Under the pieces are notes generated by a model. That model did no database searches and had not been told where the DNA came from. It saw nothing but the letters and a program-made list of their open reading frames with translations. A stretch of 10,694 nt of DNA from Candidatus Desantisiibacteriota bacterium (GTDB taxonomy: Bacteria; JACRDZ01). Shown here one piece after another: positions 1 to 7,232 of the stretch. The stretch is taken from the NCBI GenBank assembly GCA_016209155.1, contig JACQWU010000340.1, positions 1 through 10,694 on the forward strand, given 5' to 3'. Within the stretch, counting starts at the first letter, position 1; each line of letters starts with the position of its first letter. The position numbers were made by a program, and so were the translations under genes.

Positions 1-99
1 AAAAAAGTATTTGAAAACGTTTCCAAACAAGCGTGGATGGAATTTCTTGAATTTTTTAAAATGGTAGTAAATAGTATTAATATAAAAAAAAATCCGTAA
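1..99 (+). CDS. C-terminal fragment of a YggX-like Fe(II)-trafficking protein (partial)
   Basis: The first frame is open from the window edge to TAA at 97-99 and encodes 32 residues, beginning KKVFENVSKQAW. This resembles the conserved middle of YggX-type Fe(II)-trafficking (oxidative damage protection) proteins, where a segment like GKxIYENVSKEAWxxW is followed by a helix ending in a LINE-like motif. Here the following helix (EFLEFFKMVVNSIN) fits loosely, and the protein stops soon after it, without the usual C-terminal tail of about 25 residues. In the known family the role is protection of Fe-S enzymes or iron handling in the cytoplasm. The identification rests on about a dozen well-matched residues, so it is tentative; an unrelated helical protein cannot be excluded. 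The stop codon lies inside the stem of the downstream hairpin, and the gene converges on the transporter gene. Confidence 0.4.
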   Translation, partial: KKVFENVSKQAWMEFLEFFKMVVNSINIKKNP

Positions 100-124
100 G
101 GCAAATTTGATTTACCTTACGGAT
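84..124 (-). terminator. Rho-independent terminator of the SulP transporter gene
   Basis: ATCCGTAAGG (92-101) pairs perfectly with CCTTACGGAT (115-124). After one mismatch, AAAT (103-106) pairs with ATTT (110-113) around a 3-nt loop. On the minus strand the hairpin is followed at once by nine T residues (plus-strand A 84-92), the classic intrinsic terminator layout. It lies 110 bp beyond the transporter stop codon. On the plus strand no T-run follows, so it would be a poor U-tract terminator for the left-hand gene, although the stem would still form in that transcript. Confidence 0.8.
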
Positions 125-234
125 GGATAAACTCTAAAATTTACTATTTTACTTCTATACTATCATATTTACTACTCTTATACTTTATAAAATATATTAT
201 ACACTATTGTTTTTGTTTGTCAAGATAAATTTGT

Positions 235-2457
235 TTAAGCTTCGAGTTCCGATATTGTATGGTTAGCAGATCTTAATTTTTTTGCTGTAATAAGTGCAAT
301 AGCCGCGTATAATTTTAAAGCTATTTTAGGATATTCATTTATTAATTTGTAAAAATTATTTATGCTTAACTTAAAACAAACAGAAGATTCACAAGCTATT
401 ATATCAGCCGACCTCGGTGTCCCGTCAATTAGAGACATTTCTCCGAACATTGATCCAAACGTATTAGTTTGCAAACGCTTTTTTCTCTGTTCCAAAATCG
501 GGATAATAACATCTACAGATCCTTTAATCAGTAAAAACATTGATCTGTCGGTGTCTCCATAGGTAATTATCTTTTCATTAGCGCTAAATTCAACTTTTTC
601 AAGATAGTCGGAAATAATTCTACCCGTTTTTTCGTCAATTCCAATATATTTAAAAAATTCATCCAGAGAAATTTCCTGCGGTAATTTAATCTCATTTTTA
701 TACTTTTCTAATATAATATCTTCAAAGTATTCAACAGCAAGACTTGTGTCCGGGAAGAATCTATTTTCTCCAAAAACAGTTACCAATCCATGTTCTGTAA
801 GAAGGGACCATAGAAGGCTGTGATTATCTATATAACTTATTGCAAGTTCGATTTTTTTTTCTTTTAATAATAGATAAGTCTGTTCGAGGACTTTGCATCC
901 TGTACTGTCTATTCTGCTGATTCGCTTCATATCAAGAACTATATATTGTCCCCCATCCTGTACAATTTTATCTATCCTGTCAGCAAGATTATCAGCGGAT
1001 CCAAAAAAGATAGCTCCTTCCAACTCAATTACATAAATTTTATTGCCTTCTTTCTGTAAAATTTCAGTTAATTTTTCAAATCGCTGTTTTTTAGAGTTTA
1101 TCTGTGAATGCCGGTGAATCTTTCTAACAATAGAGCGGCTCATTTGTGTCATAAATACTATTATTGAAATAAGAATCCCAATCGCAACCGCTAAAATAAT
1201 ATTAAATACAAGTGCGATAACCATTACCGTTAAAACAATAAATAGATCCAGCAGTAATTCGTTTTTATTTAAAATATTACCTTTGAATAATTTATTTATT
1301 ATCGGGACACTTCTATTATTCATTAATTGAACACATATGTATATAATTATTGCCGACATTACTGACATGGGTATGTATTCTATCGTTTTCCCAAGGATCA
1401 AGATAAAAAAAAGGCAAAATATTCCGCAGAGCACACCGGATAATTTTGTTCTTCCCCCTGATGAATAATTTGTAGTGGAGCGCACCATTGAACCTGACAC
1501 AGGTGTGCTTCCGAATAAAGCACCGATGGAATTCCCGATTCCCTGGGCAATTAACTCTTTATTCCCTTTTGGACGTGCTTGAGTAATATTTTGGAGTGAA
1601 ATAATGATCATTAAAGATTCAATCGATCCCAGAATTGCGATAGCAAAGGCGGCAGGTAAGATAATAGGGAAAAAGTTTGATATAACCTTATCGGGAAAAA
1701 TATTAATAAAAGTAAAAAAATTGGATAAAGAAGGTATGGCAAAAGGAACTTCTCCTATTACCGGTCCTAATTTATCATATAAAAGAGTAAGTTTTAGAAG
1801 GTGGTAAATAATTGTTCCTCCTAATACACTTAAGATTACAGGAGGGAATTTAGTTTTATATTTATTCCCAAAAAACATTATTAAAATTGTAAAAACAGAA
1901 ACAATAACCGTTGTAATTGATATTTGTCCCGGATTATAAAATAGTTCAGTTAAATTATTCAGTTTTAATCCAAGAGTAGAGCTTAGCTGGCTTATAATAA
2001 TTAAAACTGCAGTTCCGTTAATTATTCCCAAAACAACAGGATCTGAAATATTTTTTATAAGAGTTCCGAGTCTTAAAAGACCAAATAGTATTTGCATAAT
2101 GCCGCTTAAAAAAATGATAAAAAATACAATTGATATTATAGACAGAATATCAGCAATATTTGAAGGATTAAAATTATTAGTACTTAAAAATTTTGTTATG
2201 ACAGAAGCAATAATAAAAGTTGCGGGTACAAGCGGTCCGGATATCATAATTTTTGTGCTGCCGAAAATAGATGCCAATGTTCCGTTGAAGACTGAAGAGA
2301 ACATACATGCAATGATTCCAATTCCAATAAATTTAGAGCCAAGAGGCGCAAACGAAATCATACCGTAAGCAATATTGCATGTCACTGATAAAATCGCAGC
2401 GGCAAGCCCCCCGGATAAATCCCCCTTTAATTTTAAAAAATCGATTTTTTTTTTCAT
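235..2457 (-). CDS. SulP/SLC26 anion transporter with STAS and cyclic-nucleotide-binding domains
   Basis: This 740-residue inner-membrane protein has three parts. Residues about 10-440 are the SulP transport domain, with many hydrophobic helices and the family-typical stretches GDLSGGLAAAIL (12-23), GSIESL (277-282) and GNSIGALFGSTPVSGSMVRS (308-327). Residues about 472-575 form a STAS domain with the DSTG motif (517-520), at the site of the SpoIIAA-type serine. Residues about 612-740 form a CAP/cNMP-binding domain whose phosphate cassette FGEMSLIDGTPRSAD (671-685) keeps the ligand-binding Glu673 and Arg682. There is no DNA-binding domain, so this is not a transcription factor. SulP proteins move sulfate, bicarbonate or dicarboxylates with H+ or Na+; the substrate here is unknown. 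The fusion suggests gating by a cyclic nucleotide, which is inference. The ATG is the most upstream start possible (in-frame TAA two codons earlier). It lacks a Shine-Dalgarno sequence, but the next Met (33) would cut the first helix. Confidence 0.93.
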   Translation of the reverse strand: MKKKIDFLKLKGDLSGGLAAAILSVTCNIAYGMISFAPLGSKFIGIGIIACMFSSVFNGTLASIFGSTKIMISGPLVPATFIIASVITKFLSTNNFNPSNIADILSIISIVFFIIFLSGIMQILFGLLRLGTLIKNISDPVVLGIINGTAVLIIISQLSSTLGLKLNNLTELFYNPGQISITTVIVSVFTILIMFFGNKYKTKFPPVILSVLGGTIIYHLLKLTLLYDKLGPVIGEVPFAIPSLSNFFTFINIFPDKVISNFFPIILPAAFAIAILGSIESLMIIISLQNITQARPKGNKELIAQGIGNSIGALFGSTPVSGSMVRSTTNYSSGGRTKLSGVLCGIFCLFFILILGKTIEYIPMSVMSAIIIYICVQLMNNRSVPIINKLFKGNILNKNELLLDLFIVLTVMVIALVFNIILAVAIGILISIIVFMTQMSRSIVRKIHRHSQINSKKQRFEKLTEILQKEGNKIYVIELEGAIFFGSADNLADRIDKIVQDGGQYIVLDMKRISRIDSTGCKVLEQTYLLLKEKKIELAISYIDNHSLLWSLLTEHGLVTVFGENRFFPDTSLAVEYFEDIILEKYKNEIKLPQEISLDEFFKYIGIDEKTGRIISDYLEKVEFSANEKIITYGDTDRSMFLLIKGSVDVIIPILEQRKKRLQTNTFGSMFGEMSLIDGTPRSADIIACESSVCFKLSINNFYKLINEYPKIALKLYAAIALITAKKLRSANHTISELEA

Positions 2458-2462
2458 ATTGA

Positions 2463-2493
2463 ATTATAGGAACCCGTATAATTAATATTGCAA
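2463..2493 (-). promoter_or_regulatory. Weak candidate promoter of the transporter gene, possibly leaderless
   Basis: On the minus strand a perfect TATAAT (plus-strand 2463-2468) lies six bases before the transporter ATG. A TTGCAA (2488-2493) lies 19 bp further upstream, a longer gap than ideal. If used, transcription would start at or next to the ATG, giving a leaderless mRNA, which would fit the absence of any Shine-Dalgarno sequence. The region is AT-rich, so a chance match is possible. Confidence 0.27.
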
Positions 2494-2547
2494 ATCATCG
2501 GCTATTTCAAATACCTGAAGTTATGTGTGATTATGCATAATTTGTAC

Positions 2548-2582
2548 CTAAAAGCCTTCCGCCTTCAGTCTATATACCTGAA
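2548..2582 (-). repeat. Dispersed intergenic repeat, copy 1 (inverted relative to copy 2)
   Basis: Read on the minus strand, this 35-bp segment matches 7652-7686 at 31 of 35 positions. Both begin TTCAGGT, share AGACTGAAGG and end GGAAGGCTTTTAG. The similarity continues more weakly for about 35 bp beyond the TTTTAG end, including a short central palindrome and a final CTTCAG, so the full unit may be about 70-90 bp. The far arm is degenerate in this copy, so no strong hairpin forms. Both copies lie strictly between genes. I do not recognise the family. Confidence 0.75.
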
Positions 2583-2656
2583 TAGCAATAGATTTTAACC
2601 GAATTATTTGCAGAATTCCAGTTTTATCTTTTTAAGGTGATGTAAAAATATAATAG

Positions 2657-2685
2657 TTGCAAAAAGTAATTATTGGAGTGATAAT
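2657..2685 (+). promoter_or_regulatory. Candidate sigma70-type promoter of the protease gene
   Basis: TTGCAA (2657-2662) and GATAAT (2680-2685) are separated by an ideal 17 bp, matching consensus at 4 of 6 and 5 of 6 positions. Transcription would start near 2692, leaving a leader of just under 100 nt before the protease start. The surrounding sequence is AT-rich, so this is a candidate only. Confidence 0.4.
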
Positions 2686-2771
2686 ATTGTAAGAATGTTT
2701 AAAATGAGGGAAAAGTTCAGGATAATATAGAATTACTGTGTAAAATAGGTCAAAGGTGTAATTTTATGAGA

Positions 2772-2785
2772 AGGAGGGAAGGGGG
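2772..2785 (+). promoter_or_regulatory. Purine-rich ribosome-binding tract of the protease gene
   Basis: AGGAGG (2772-2777) lies 11 nt before ATG 2789, and a second run GGGGG (2781-2785) lies 9 nt before ATG 2795. Either ATG could serve; the two proteins differ only by the first two residues (MLMKK versus MKK). Both starts give a normal signal peptide. Confidence 0.7.
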
Positions 2786-2788
2786 TAT

Positions 2789-5700
2789 ATGTTAATGAAA
2801 AAGCTGTTTATAAGTTTATTTTTAATTGTCATTTTTTTACCCGGATGGGCAGTTTTATTGGCAGGACAGAATAAAGGTTATTTTTATAATAGTGATAAAA
2901 AGGCAGATTCAGCTAAAAGTAAAAATGATAGATTACTTAAAAAAGGCGGAGATTCTAAAGTAAATGGATCCGAGACCGGAGAAATTCTGGTAAAGTTCAA
3001 GCCAAACGCATCAAAGGCAGGAATAGATGCAGCTCATAAAAAAATAAGGGCGCTGGTTAAAACTAAATTTAAGAAAACAGGTATACAGGTAATAAAAATG
3101 CCTGCCGGGATGAAAATTGAAAAGGTAATTGAATATTATAAAAATAATACTGACGTGGAATATGCGGAACCGAATTTCAGAATTAAATTGAAAGCAGTGG
3201 TTATGCCAAATGATCCAAAGTTCAGTGAACAATGGGGATTAAATAACACAGGACAATCCGGCGGAACCGCGGATGCGGATATCGATGCGCCTGATGCGTG
3301 GGGATTATTTAAAGGTGATAGCAGCTTTGTTGTCGGGATGCTTGACAGCGGAATTGATTATACTCATGAAGATTTGAAAAATAATATATGGATAAATCCA
3401 TATGAAATAGCAGGGGATGGAATTGATAATGACGAAAATGGTTATGTGGATGATATCTATGGATTAAATGCAATTAATAATGATGGAAATCTTATGGATG
3501 ATAACGGACATGGAACACATATTGCAGGAATAATCGGCGGGGCGGGAAATAATAATAAAGGGATAGCAGGTGTTTCCTGGAATGTTAAACTCATGGGGTT
3601 AAAATGTTTTGATGAAGACGGATATGGAGATGTGGGAGATGCAATTGAATGTATGGAATATGTTCTGGATTTGAAAAAGAAGGGAATAAATATAAAAGTT
3701 ATCAATAATAGCTGGAGCATTAATGAGTATTCTTTCGGTTTATTTGATCTCGTAAAGAACTTAAGAGATGCGGATATTCTTCTTGTTGCCGCAGCGGGGA
3801 ATGAATCTGCTGATAATGATTTGGTAAAATCATATCCTGCAAATTTTAATCTTGATAATATTATATCTGTAGCCGCAACTGATAAGTATGATACTTTAGC
3901 ATCATTTTCAAATTATGGAATTTATTCAGTAGATTTAGCCGCACCCGGAGTTGATATTATAAGTTCAGCATTAGGCGGAGGATATATACCTCAAGCCGGT
4001 GATATTTTTTTTGATGATATGGAAGGCGGTGAAGAAAACTGGACGCATAGCGGAATAAATGACAGCTGGGTATTAGATAATGAAGCTTATCATAGTATTA
4101 ATTACTCATGGAATGACAGCCCTGCTCAGGATTATTTGAATAATACAGATTCTTATCTTGAATATGGCAGTACTATTGATCTTTCAAATTATGCCGGAAT
4201 AAATTTAGGGCTCGGGTTTTGGGCTAAAATTGATATTGAAGACGGATGGGATTATCTTTATGTAGAAATATCAAAAAATGGCGGCCTGGACTTTGAACAA
4301 TTAGTTTATTTAACAGGAGAAGGTATCGGATGGAAGCTATATTCTTTTAAAATACCTGAAAATTATAAAACGGATAAGTTTTGTTTCCGATTTCATCTTA
4401 TAACTGATGAAGATATAAGGTTTGGCGGTGTTAATATAGATGATGTTGGTATCGGCAGTAGTATGGAATCAAATAATTATATCAGCTATTCAGGTACATC
4501 AATGGCAGCTCCTTATGTATCCGGAACTGCTGCGCTTTTATGGGGGTATAGACCCAATTTAAATTATCTGGATGTTGCAGATATTATTCTTACGAGCGTC
4601 GATCCTGTCCTTAACCTTAAAAATAAAATTCGCACAAAAGGAAGATTGAATGCATATAAGGCTTTACAGCTTGATCCATCCAATATTCCTCCGATTATAA
4701 CCGAGCTTTCTCATAATCACGGCCCGGTAAATATGACAATGAATATTAAGGGCAGAAGATTCGGAGTAAGTTCAGGCGCCGTTAAATTTTTTTCAAATAA
4801 AACTGCATCTATTTCGAGCTGGACAGATACTTTAATTACCTGCACTGTGCCTGAAGGCGCACAGTCAGGGGATATTACTGTTACAACAATAGAAGGAAAA
4901 ACCGCAAGTATATTTTTTAAGGTAGGTGAATTTTTTGATATGCATGCGTTTATTCCTATTCCAGTGTATAGATCAGCAGCAGCATCCCTTAATGGGAATA
5001 TTTATGTTATCGGAGGATACATAAATAAAGATGAGGAATCAGGATATGTGCAAATATATGATCCGGCATATAATATCTGGAAAACCGGAGCAGTAAAGCC
5101 GACTCCTGTTGTTGATGCTTGTGCCGGTATCCTGGATAATAAAATTTATGTTATTGGCGGATATACAGTGTCAATGGATAATGTAGTAAATAAAGTTGAG
5201 ATATATGACCCTTTAACTGATTCCTGGTCAGAGACAACGCCTCTTCCAAAAGAATTATACGCTTCATCCGCAACTATTCTAAATGGTAAAATATATATTA
5301 TTGGAGGATTTGATTCTTTAAATGAAGTTAATTCAGTAATATATCAGTATAATTCCATTAATCAATCATGGAATACAAGCGCAAGTCCTTTAAATTATAC
5401 GCGGGGGTTTCATGGTGCAGGTGTAATTGAGGATAAAATATATGTGTTTGGCGGTATTAATAATAATTCTGTTTTTTTGAATTCTGCGGAAGTTTATAAT
5501 CCATCTACTAATAAATGGACACTCATTGCATCAATGAATTTTACAAGATATGATTTTGGAAATGCAGTCGTTGATGGAAAATTATATGCTTTTGGAGGTA
5601 ATTATATGTCCTCAATGGATCCCCCTTATCTTGATAATCTTGAGGTGTATGACCCTAAAACAAATAAATGGGAAATTAACAAAAAATTACTTAATAAAGC

Positions 5701-7174
5701 CAGGCAGGGAGTGAAGGGAGCGGTAATTAATAGCTATATATTTGCTTTAGGAGGATATGACGGATCAGTATCTGATATATGTGAAAGTCTTAATATCGCA
5801 GGAGAAATTATTCCTTTTGATCCAATTTATATTCTGTCCCTGACAGTAAATCCTGCCAGCGGGTTGATTCCGCTTCCTGTAGAATTTAATGTGACCATGG
5901 CAGGCGGTTCAGGTAATTATAATTATTCATGGGATTATGGTGACGGGACAACTGTAGAAACAGCACAGAATCCAAAACATACATATTTAAAAGCGGGTGG
6001 ATATACTGCTGTTGTTACTATAATAGATAAAAACGATCCGGCCAATTATACAACAGGTGTATTATATGTAAGCGCAACCGATAAAAGATTGATTTCAATC
6101 TCGGTAATGTCTGCAACTCCATCGGTTGGTGCGGCGCCTCAGGAAGTAATATTTAATATAACTCCAACAGGCGGTTCCGGAAATTATGATTATTCATGGG
6201 ATTATGGAGACGGTACAGCTATTGAAACAGCTCAGAATCCAAAACATACATATATGAATGCCGGTATATATATTGCTGAGGTAACGGTAAAAGATAAAGA
6301 AGATCCTTCCATTTCTACAAAAGGGCAATTGCATATATTGATTAAATCTGTAGATGATGATTCACTAAAAGTGTCGCTTGATGCATCCTCTGTTATTGGT
6401 ATTGTACCGCTTCTTACTGAATTTAAGGTTGGAATATCAGGAGGTGCTATGCCTTACAATCTTACATGGAATTTTGGCGACGGGACCACACCAAAAGAAG
6501 TAATTCTGGATACTACTTCATCCAGTATAACACATACATATACTACAGTTGGAGACTATAGTGCAGTTATTACCGTAAAATCAACTGCTTCAGGCGGTAA
6601 ACCGGAAATGACAGTATCAAGCACGGTTGAGATTAAAGTATCTGCCGCAAGTACAGTACAAAGCTTAGATGCAGCTCTTTCAGCATCCCCGAATACAGGT
6701 AAGGAGCCGCTTAATACGGAATTTAGTATTTCTATATCAGGAGGGGTTAAACCTTACACTCTTTCATGGAACTTTGGTGATGGTACCCCGCCTATAGCAG
6801 AAATGAGTCTTGATACAACTTTATTCAGTAAAAAGCATACATACGCATATTCCGGTGAGTATAATGCAGCCTTTACTGTAAAATCACCTGCCGCCCAGAA
6901 TAATCCGGAGATGACAGTAACCAGGACGGTTAAGATTAAAGTATTTTCTGCTGATACGGCAGTAAGCGGTGGTAATGCGGGCAGTAATAAAAAGAAGGGT
7001 TTATGTTTTATAGACACAGCATTTTTAAAAATAAATGCAGGTCAATATTCAGGTAGTCTGAAAAAAATAAGAGATGATTTTCTAATGAAGAATAGTATAG
7101 GGAATATTTTAGTTAATTTATACTATAAAGCTTCACCTTATTTTAGAAAAATTATCTTGACAAAAAAACTATAA
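2789..7174 (+). CDS. Large exported subtilisin-family (S8) protease with kelch, PKD and CFI-box-like domains
   Basis: This 1461-residue Sec-exported protein starts with a signal peptide (about 1-26; no lipobox). An inhibitor-type propeptide follows (about 63-132, ending VEYAEPNFRIKL). The S8 domain spans about 145-626, with Asp186 (LDSGID), His241 (NGHGTH), oxyanion Asn338 (AAAGNES) and Ser571 (SGTSMAAP) all intact, plus an Asp/Asn-rich, probably calcium-binding loop (210-226). A MAM/immune-inhibitor-A-like jelly-roll (about 404-557) is inserted between Asn338 and Ser571. Then come an IPT/TIG domain (about 634-712), six kelch blades (GG pairs from 742 to 989; the strand at 717-726 may close the ring), four PKD domains (about 1014-1388; YSWDYGDGT or WNFGDGT) and a C-terminal segment beginning CFIDTA (1406) that resembles the CFI-box-CTERM region. 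It is likely an active extracellular or surface endopeptidase with adhesive domains. Its substrate is unknown. No terminator separates it from secG. Confidence 0.93.
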   Translation: MLMKKLFISLFLIVIFLPGWAVLLAGQNKGYFYNSDKKADSAKSKNDRLLKKGGDSKVNGSETGEILVKFKPNASKAGIDAAHKKIRALVKTKFKKTGIQVIKMPAGMKIEKVIEYYKNNTDVEYAEPNFRIKLKAVVMPNDPKFSEQWGLNNTGQSGGTADADIDAPDAWGLFKGDSSFVVGMLDSGIDYTHEDLKNNIWINPYEIAGDGIDNDENGYVDDIYGLNAINNDGNLMDDNGHGTHIAGIIGGAGNNNKGIAGVSWNVKLMGLKCFDEDGYGDVGDAIECMEYVLDLKKKGINIKVINNSWSINEYSFGLFDLVKNLRDADILLVAAAGNESADNDLVKSYPANFNLDNIISVAATDKYDTLASFSNYGIYSVDLAAPGVDIISSALGGGYIPQAGDIFFDDMEGGEENWTHSGINDSWVLDNEAYHSINYSWNDSPAQDYLNNTDSYLEYGSTIDLSNYAGINLGLGFWAKIDIEDGWDYLYVEISKNGGLDFEQLVYLTGEGIGWKLYSFKIPENYKTDKFCFRFHLITDEDIRFGGVNIDDVGIGSSMESNNYISYSGTSMAAPYVSGTAALLWGYRPNLNYLDVADIILTSVDPVLNLKNKIRTKGRLNAYKALQLDPSNIPPIITELSHNHGPVNMTMNIKGRRFGVSSGAVKFFSNKTASISSWTDTLITCTVPEGAQSGDITVTTIEGKTASIFFKVGEFFDMHAFIPIPVYRSAAASLNGNIYVIGGYINKDEESGYVQIYDPAYNIWKTGAVKPTPVVDACAGILDNKIYVIGGYTVSMDNVVNKVEIYDPLTDSWSETTPLPKELYASSATILNGKIYIIGGFDSLNEVNSVIYQYNSINQSWNTSASPLNYTRGFHGAGVIEDKIYVFGGINNNSVFLNSAEVYNPSTNKWTLIASMNFTRYDFGNAVVDGKLYAFGGNYMSSMDPPYLDNLEVYDPKTNKWEINKKLLNKARQGVKGAVINSYIFALGGYDGSVSDICESLNIAGEIIPFDPIYILSLTVNPASGLIPLPVEFNVTMAGGSGNYNYSWDYGDGTTVETAQNPKHTYLKAGGYTAVVTIIDKNDPANYTTGVLYVSATDKRLISISVMSATPSVGAAPQEVIFNITPTGGSGNYDYSWDYGDGTAIETAQNPKHTYMNAGIYIAEVTVKDKEDPSISTKGQLHILIKSVDDDSLKVSLDASSVIGIVPLLTEFKVGISGGAMPYNLTWNFGDGTTPKEVILDTTSSSITHTYTTVGDYSAVITVKSTASGGKPEMTVSSTVEIKVSAASTVQSLDAALSASPNTGKEPLNTEFSISISGGVKPYTLSWNFGDGTPPIAEMSLDTTLFSKKHTYAYSGEYNAAFTVKSPAAQNNPEMTVTRTVKIKVFSADTAVSGGNAGSNKKKGLCFIDTAFLKINAGQYSGSLKKIRDDFLMKNSIGNILVNLYYKASPYFRKIILTKKL
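5903..6253 (+). repeat. Intragenic duplication encoding PKD domains 1 and 2
   Basis: The 84-bp segments 5903-5986 and 6170-6253 are 267 bp (89 codons) apart and match at 75 of 84 positions, encoding GGSGNYxYSWDYGDGTxxETAQNPKHTY twice. PKD domains 3 and 4 form a second related pair, offset by 300 bp (starting near 6437 and 6737), with WNFGDGT cores and longer inserts. The four domains thus look like two sub-families expanded by separate duplications. Confidence 0.85.
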
Positions 7175-7184
7175 AAAATATAAT
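7157..7184 (+). promoter_or_regulatory. Consensus sigma70-type promoter for secG inside the protease 3' end
   Basis: A perfect TTGACA (7157-7162) is followed 16 bp later by a perfect TATAAT (7179-7184). The -35 hexamer is made from the Leu-Thr codons of the protease C-terminus (...LTKKL), and the -10 hexamer lies just after its stop codon (7172-7174). Transcription should begin near 7191, about 40 nt upstream of the secG TTG start. This would allow constitutive secG expression independent of the protease. Confidence 0.8.
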
Positions 7185-7216
7185 ACACTGATAAAAAGTT
7201 TAATGCATATTAAAAA

Positions 7217-7232
7217 AGGAGAAAATATCTTG
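7217..7232 (+). promoter_or_regulatory. Ribosome-binding site that places the secG start at TTG 7230
   Basis: AGGAG (7217-7221) sits 8 nt before TTG 7230. The in-frame ATG at 7203 lies upstream of this Shine-Dalgarno sequence, has none of its own, and would be only about a dozen bases from the predicted transcription start. TTG 7230 is therefore preferred. Confidence 0.75.

Larger units (their letters stand above)
2458..2788. other. Divergent intergenic region between transporter and protease genes
   Basis: This 331-bp stretch has no credible gene. It holds a possible minus-strand promoter at its left end, a 12-bp perfect palindrome ATTATGCATAAT (2530-2541), one copy of a dispersed repeat (2548-2582), a candidate plus-strand promoter (2657-2685) and a purine-rich ribosome-binding tract (2772-2785). 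A nine-codon open frame (ATG 2766 to TAA 2793-2795, MRRREGGIC) ends overlapping the second possible protease start as TAATG. It consists mostly of the Shine-Dalgarno sequence itself and is probably not meaningful. Confidence 0.6.

Noticed and set aside
64-175. 10-bp inverted repeat GTAGTAAATA (64-73) / TATTTACTAC (166-175) around the left terminator
   Set aside because: The arms are AT-rich, 92 bp apart and surrounded by similar TACTAT-like sequence, so chance pairing is likely; the inner hairpin explains the region better.
2280-2300. GAAGACTGAAGAG inside the transporter gene, resembling the heptamer of the dispersed repeat
   Set aside because: It is coding sequence for conserved residues and shares only about ten bases with the repeat; there is no extended similarity.
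2099-2368. Plus-strand open frame antisense to the transporter N-terminus
   Set aside because: It mirrors the transporter membrane helices on the opposite strand and has no domain or start signal of its own.
2766-2795. Nine-codon open frame (MRRREGGIC) ending in TAATG at the second possible protease start
   Set aside because: It consists largely of the Shine-Dalgarno tract, has no ribosome site of its own, and its overlap with ATG 2795 is easily due to chance. A leader-peptide role cannot be supported.
5903-6253. Possible CRISPR-like array from regularly spaced repeats in the protease
   Set aside because: The repeats are in-frame PKD-domain codons with diverged third positions, not identical short repeats with unique spacers.
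2789-7174. Bacteroidetes type IX secretion tail on the protease
   Set aside because: The C-terminus shows a CFI-box-like segment and not the Por-type beta-sandwich tail, so type IX export is not supported.
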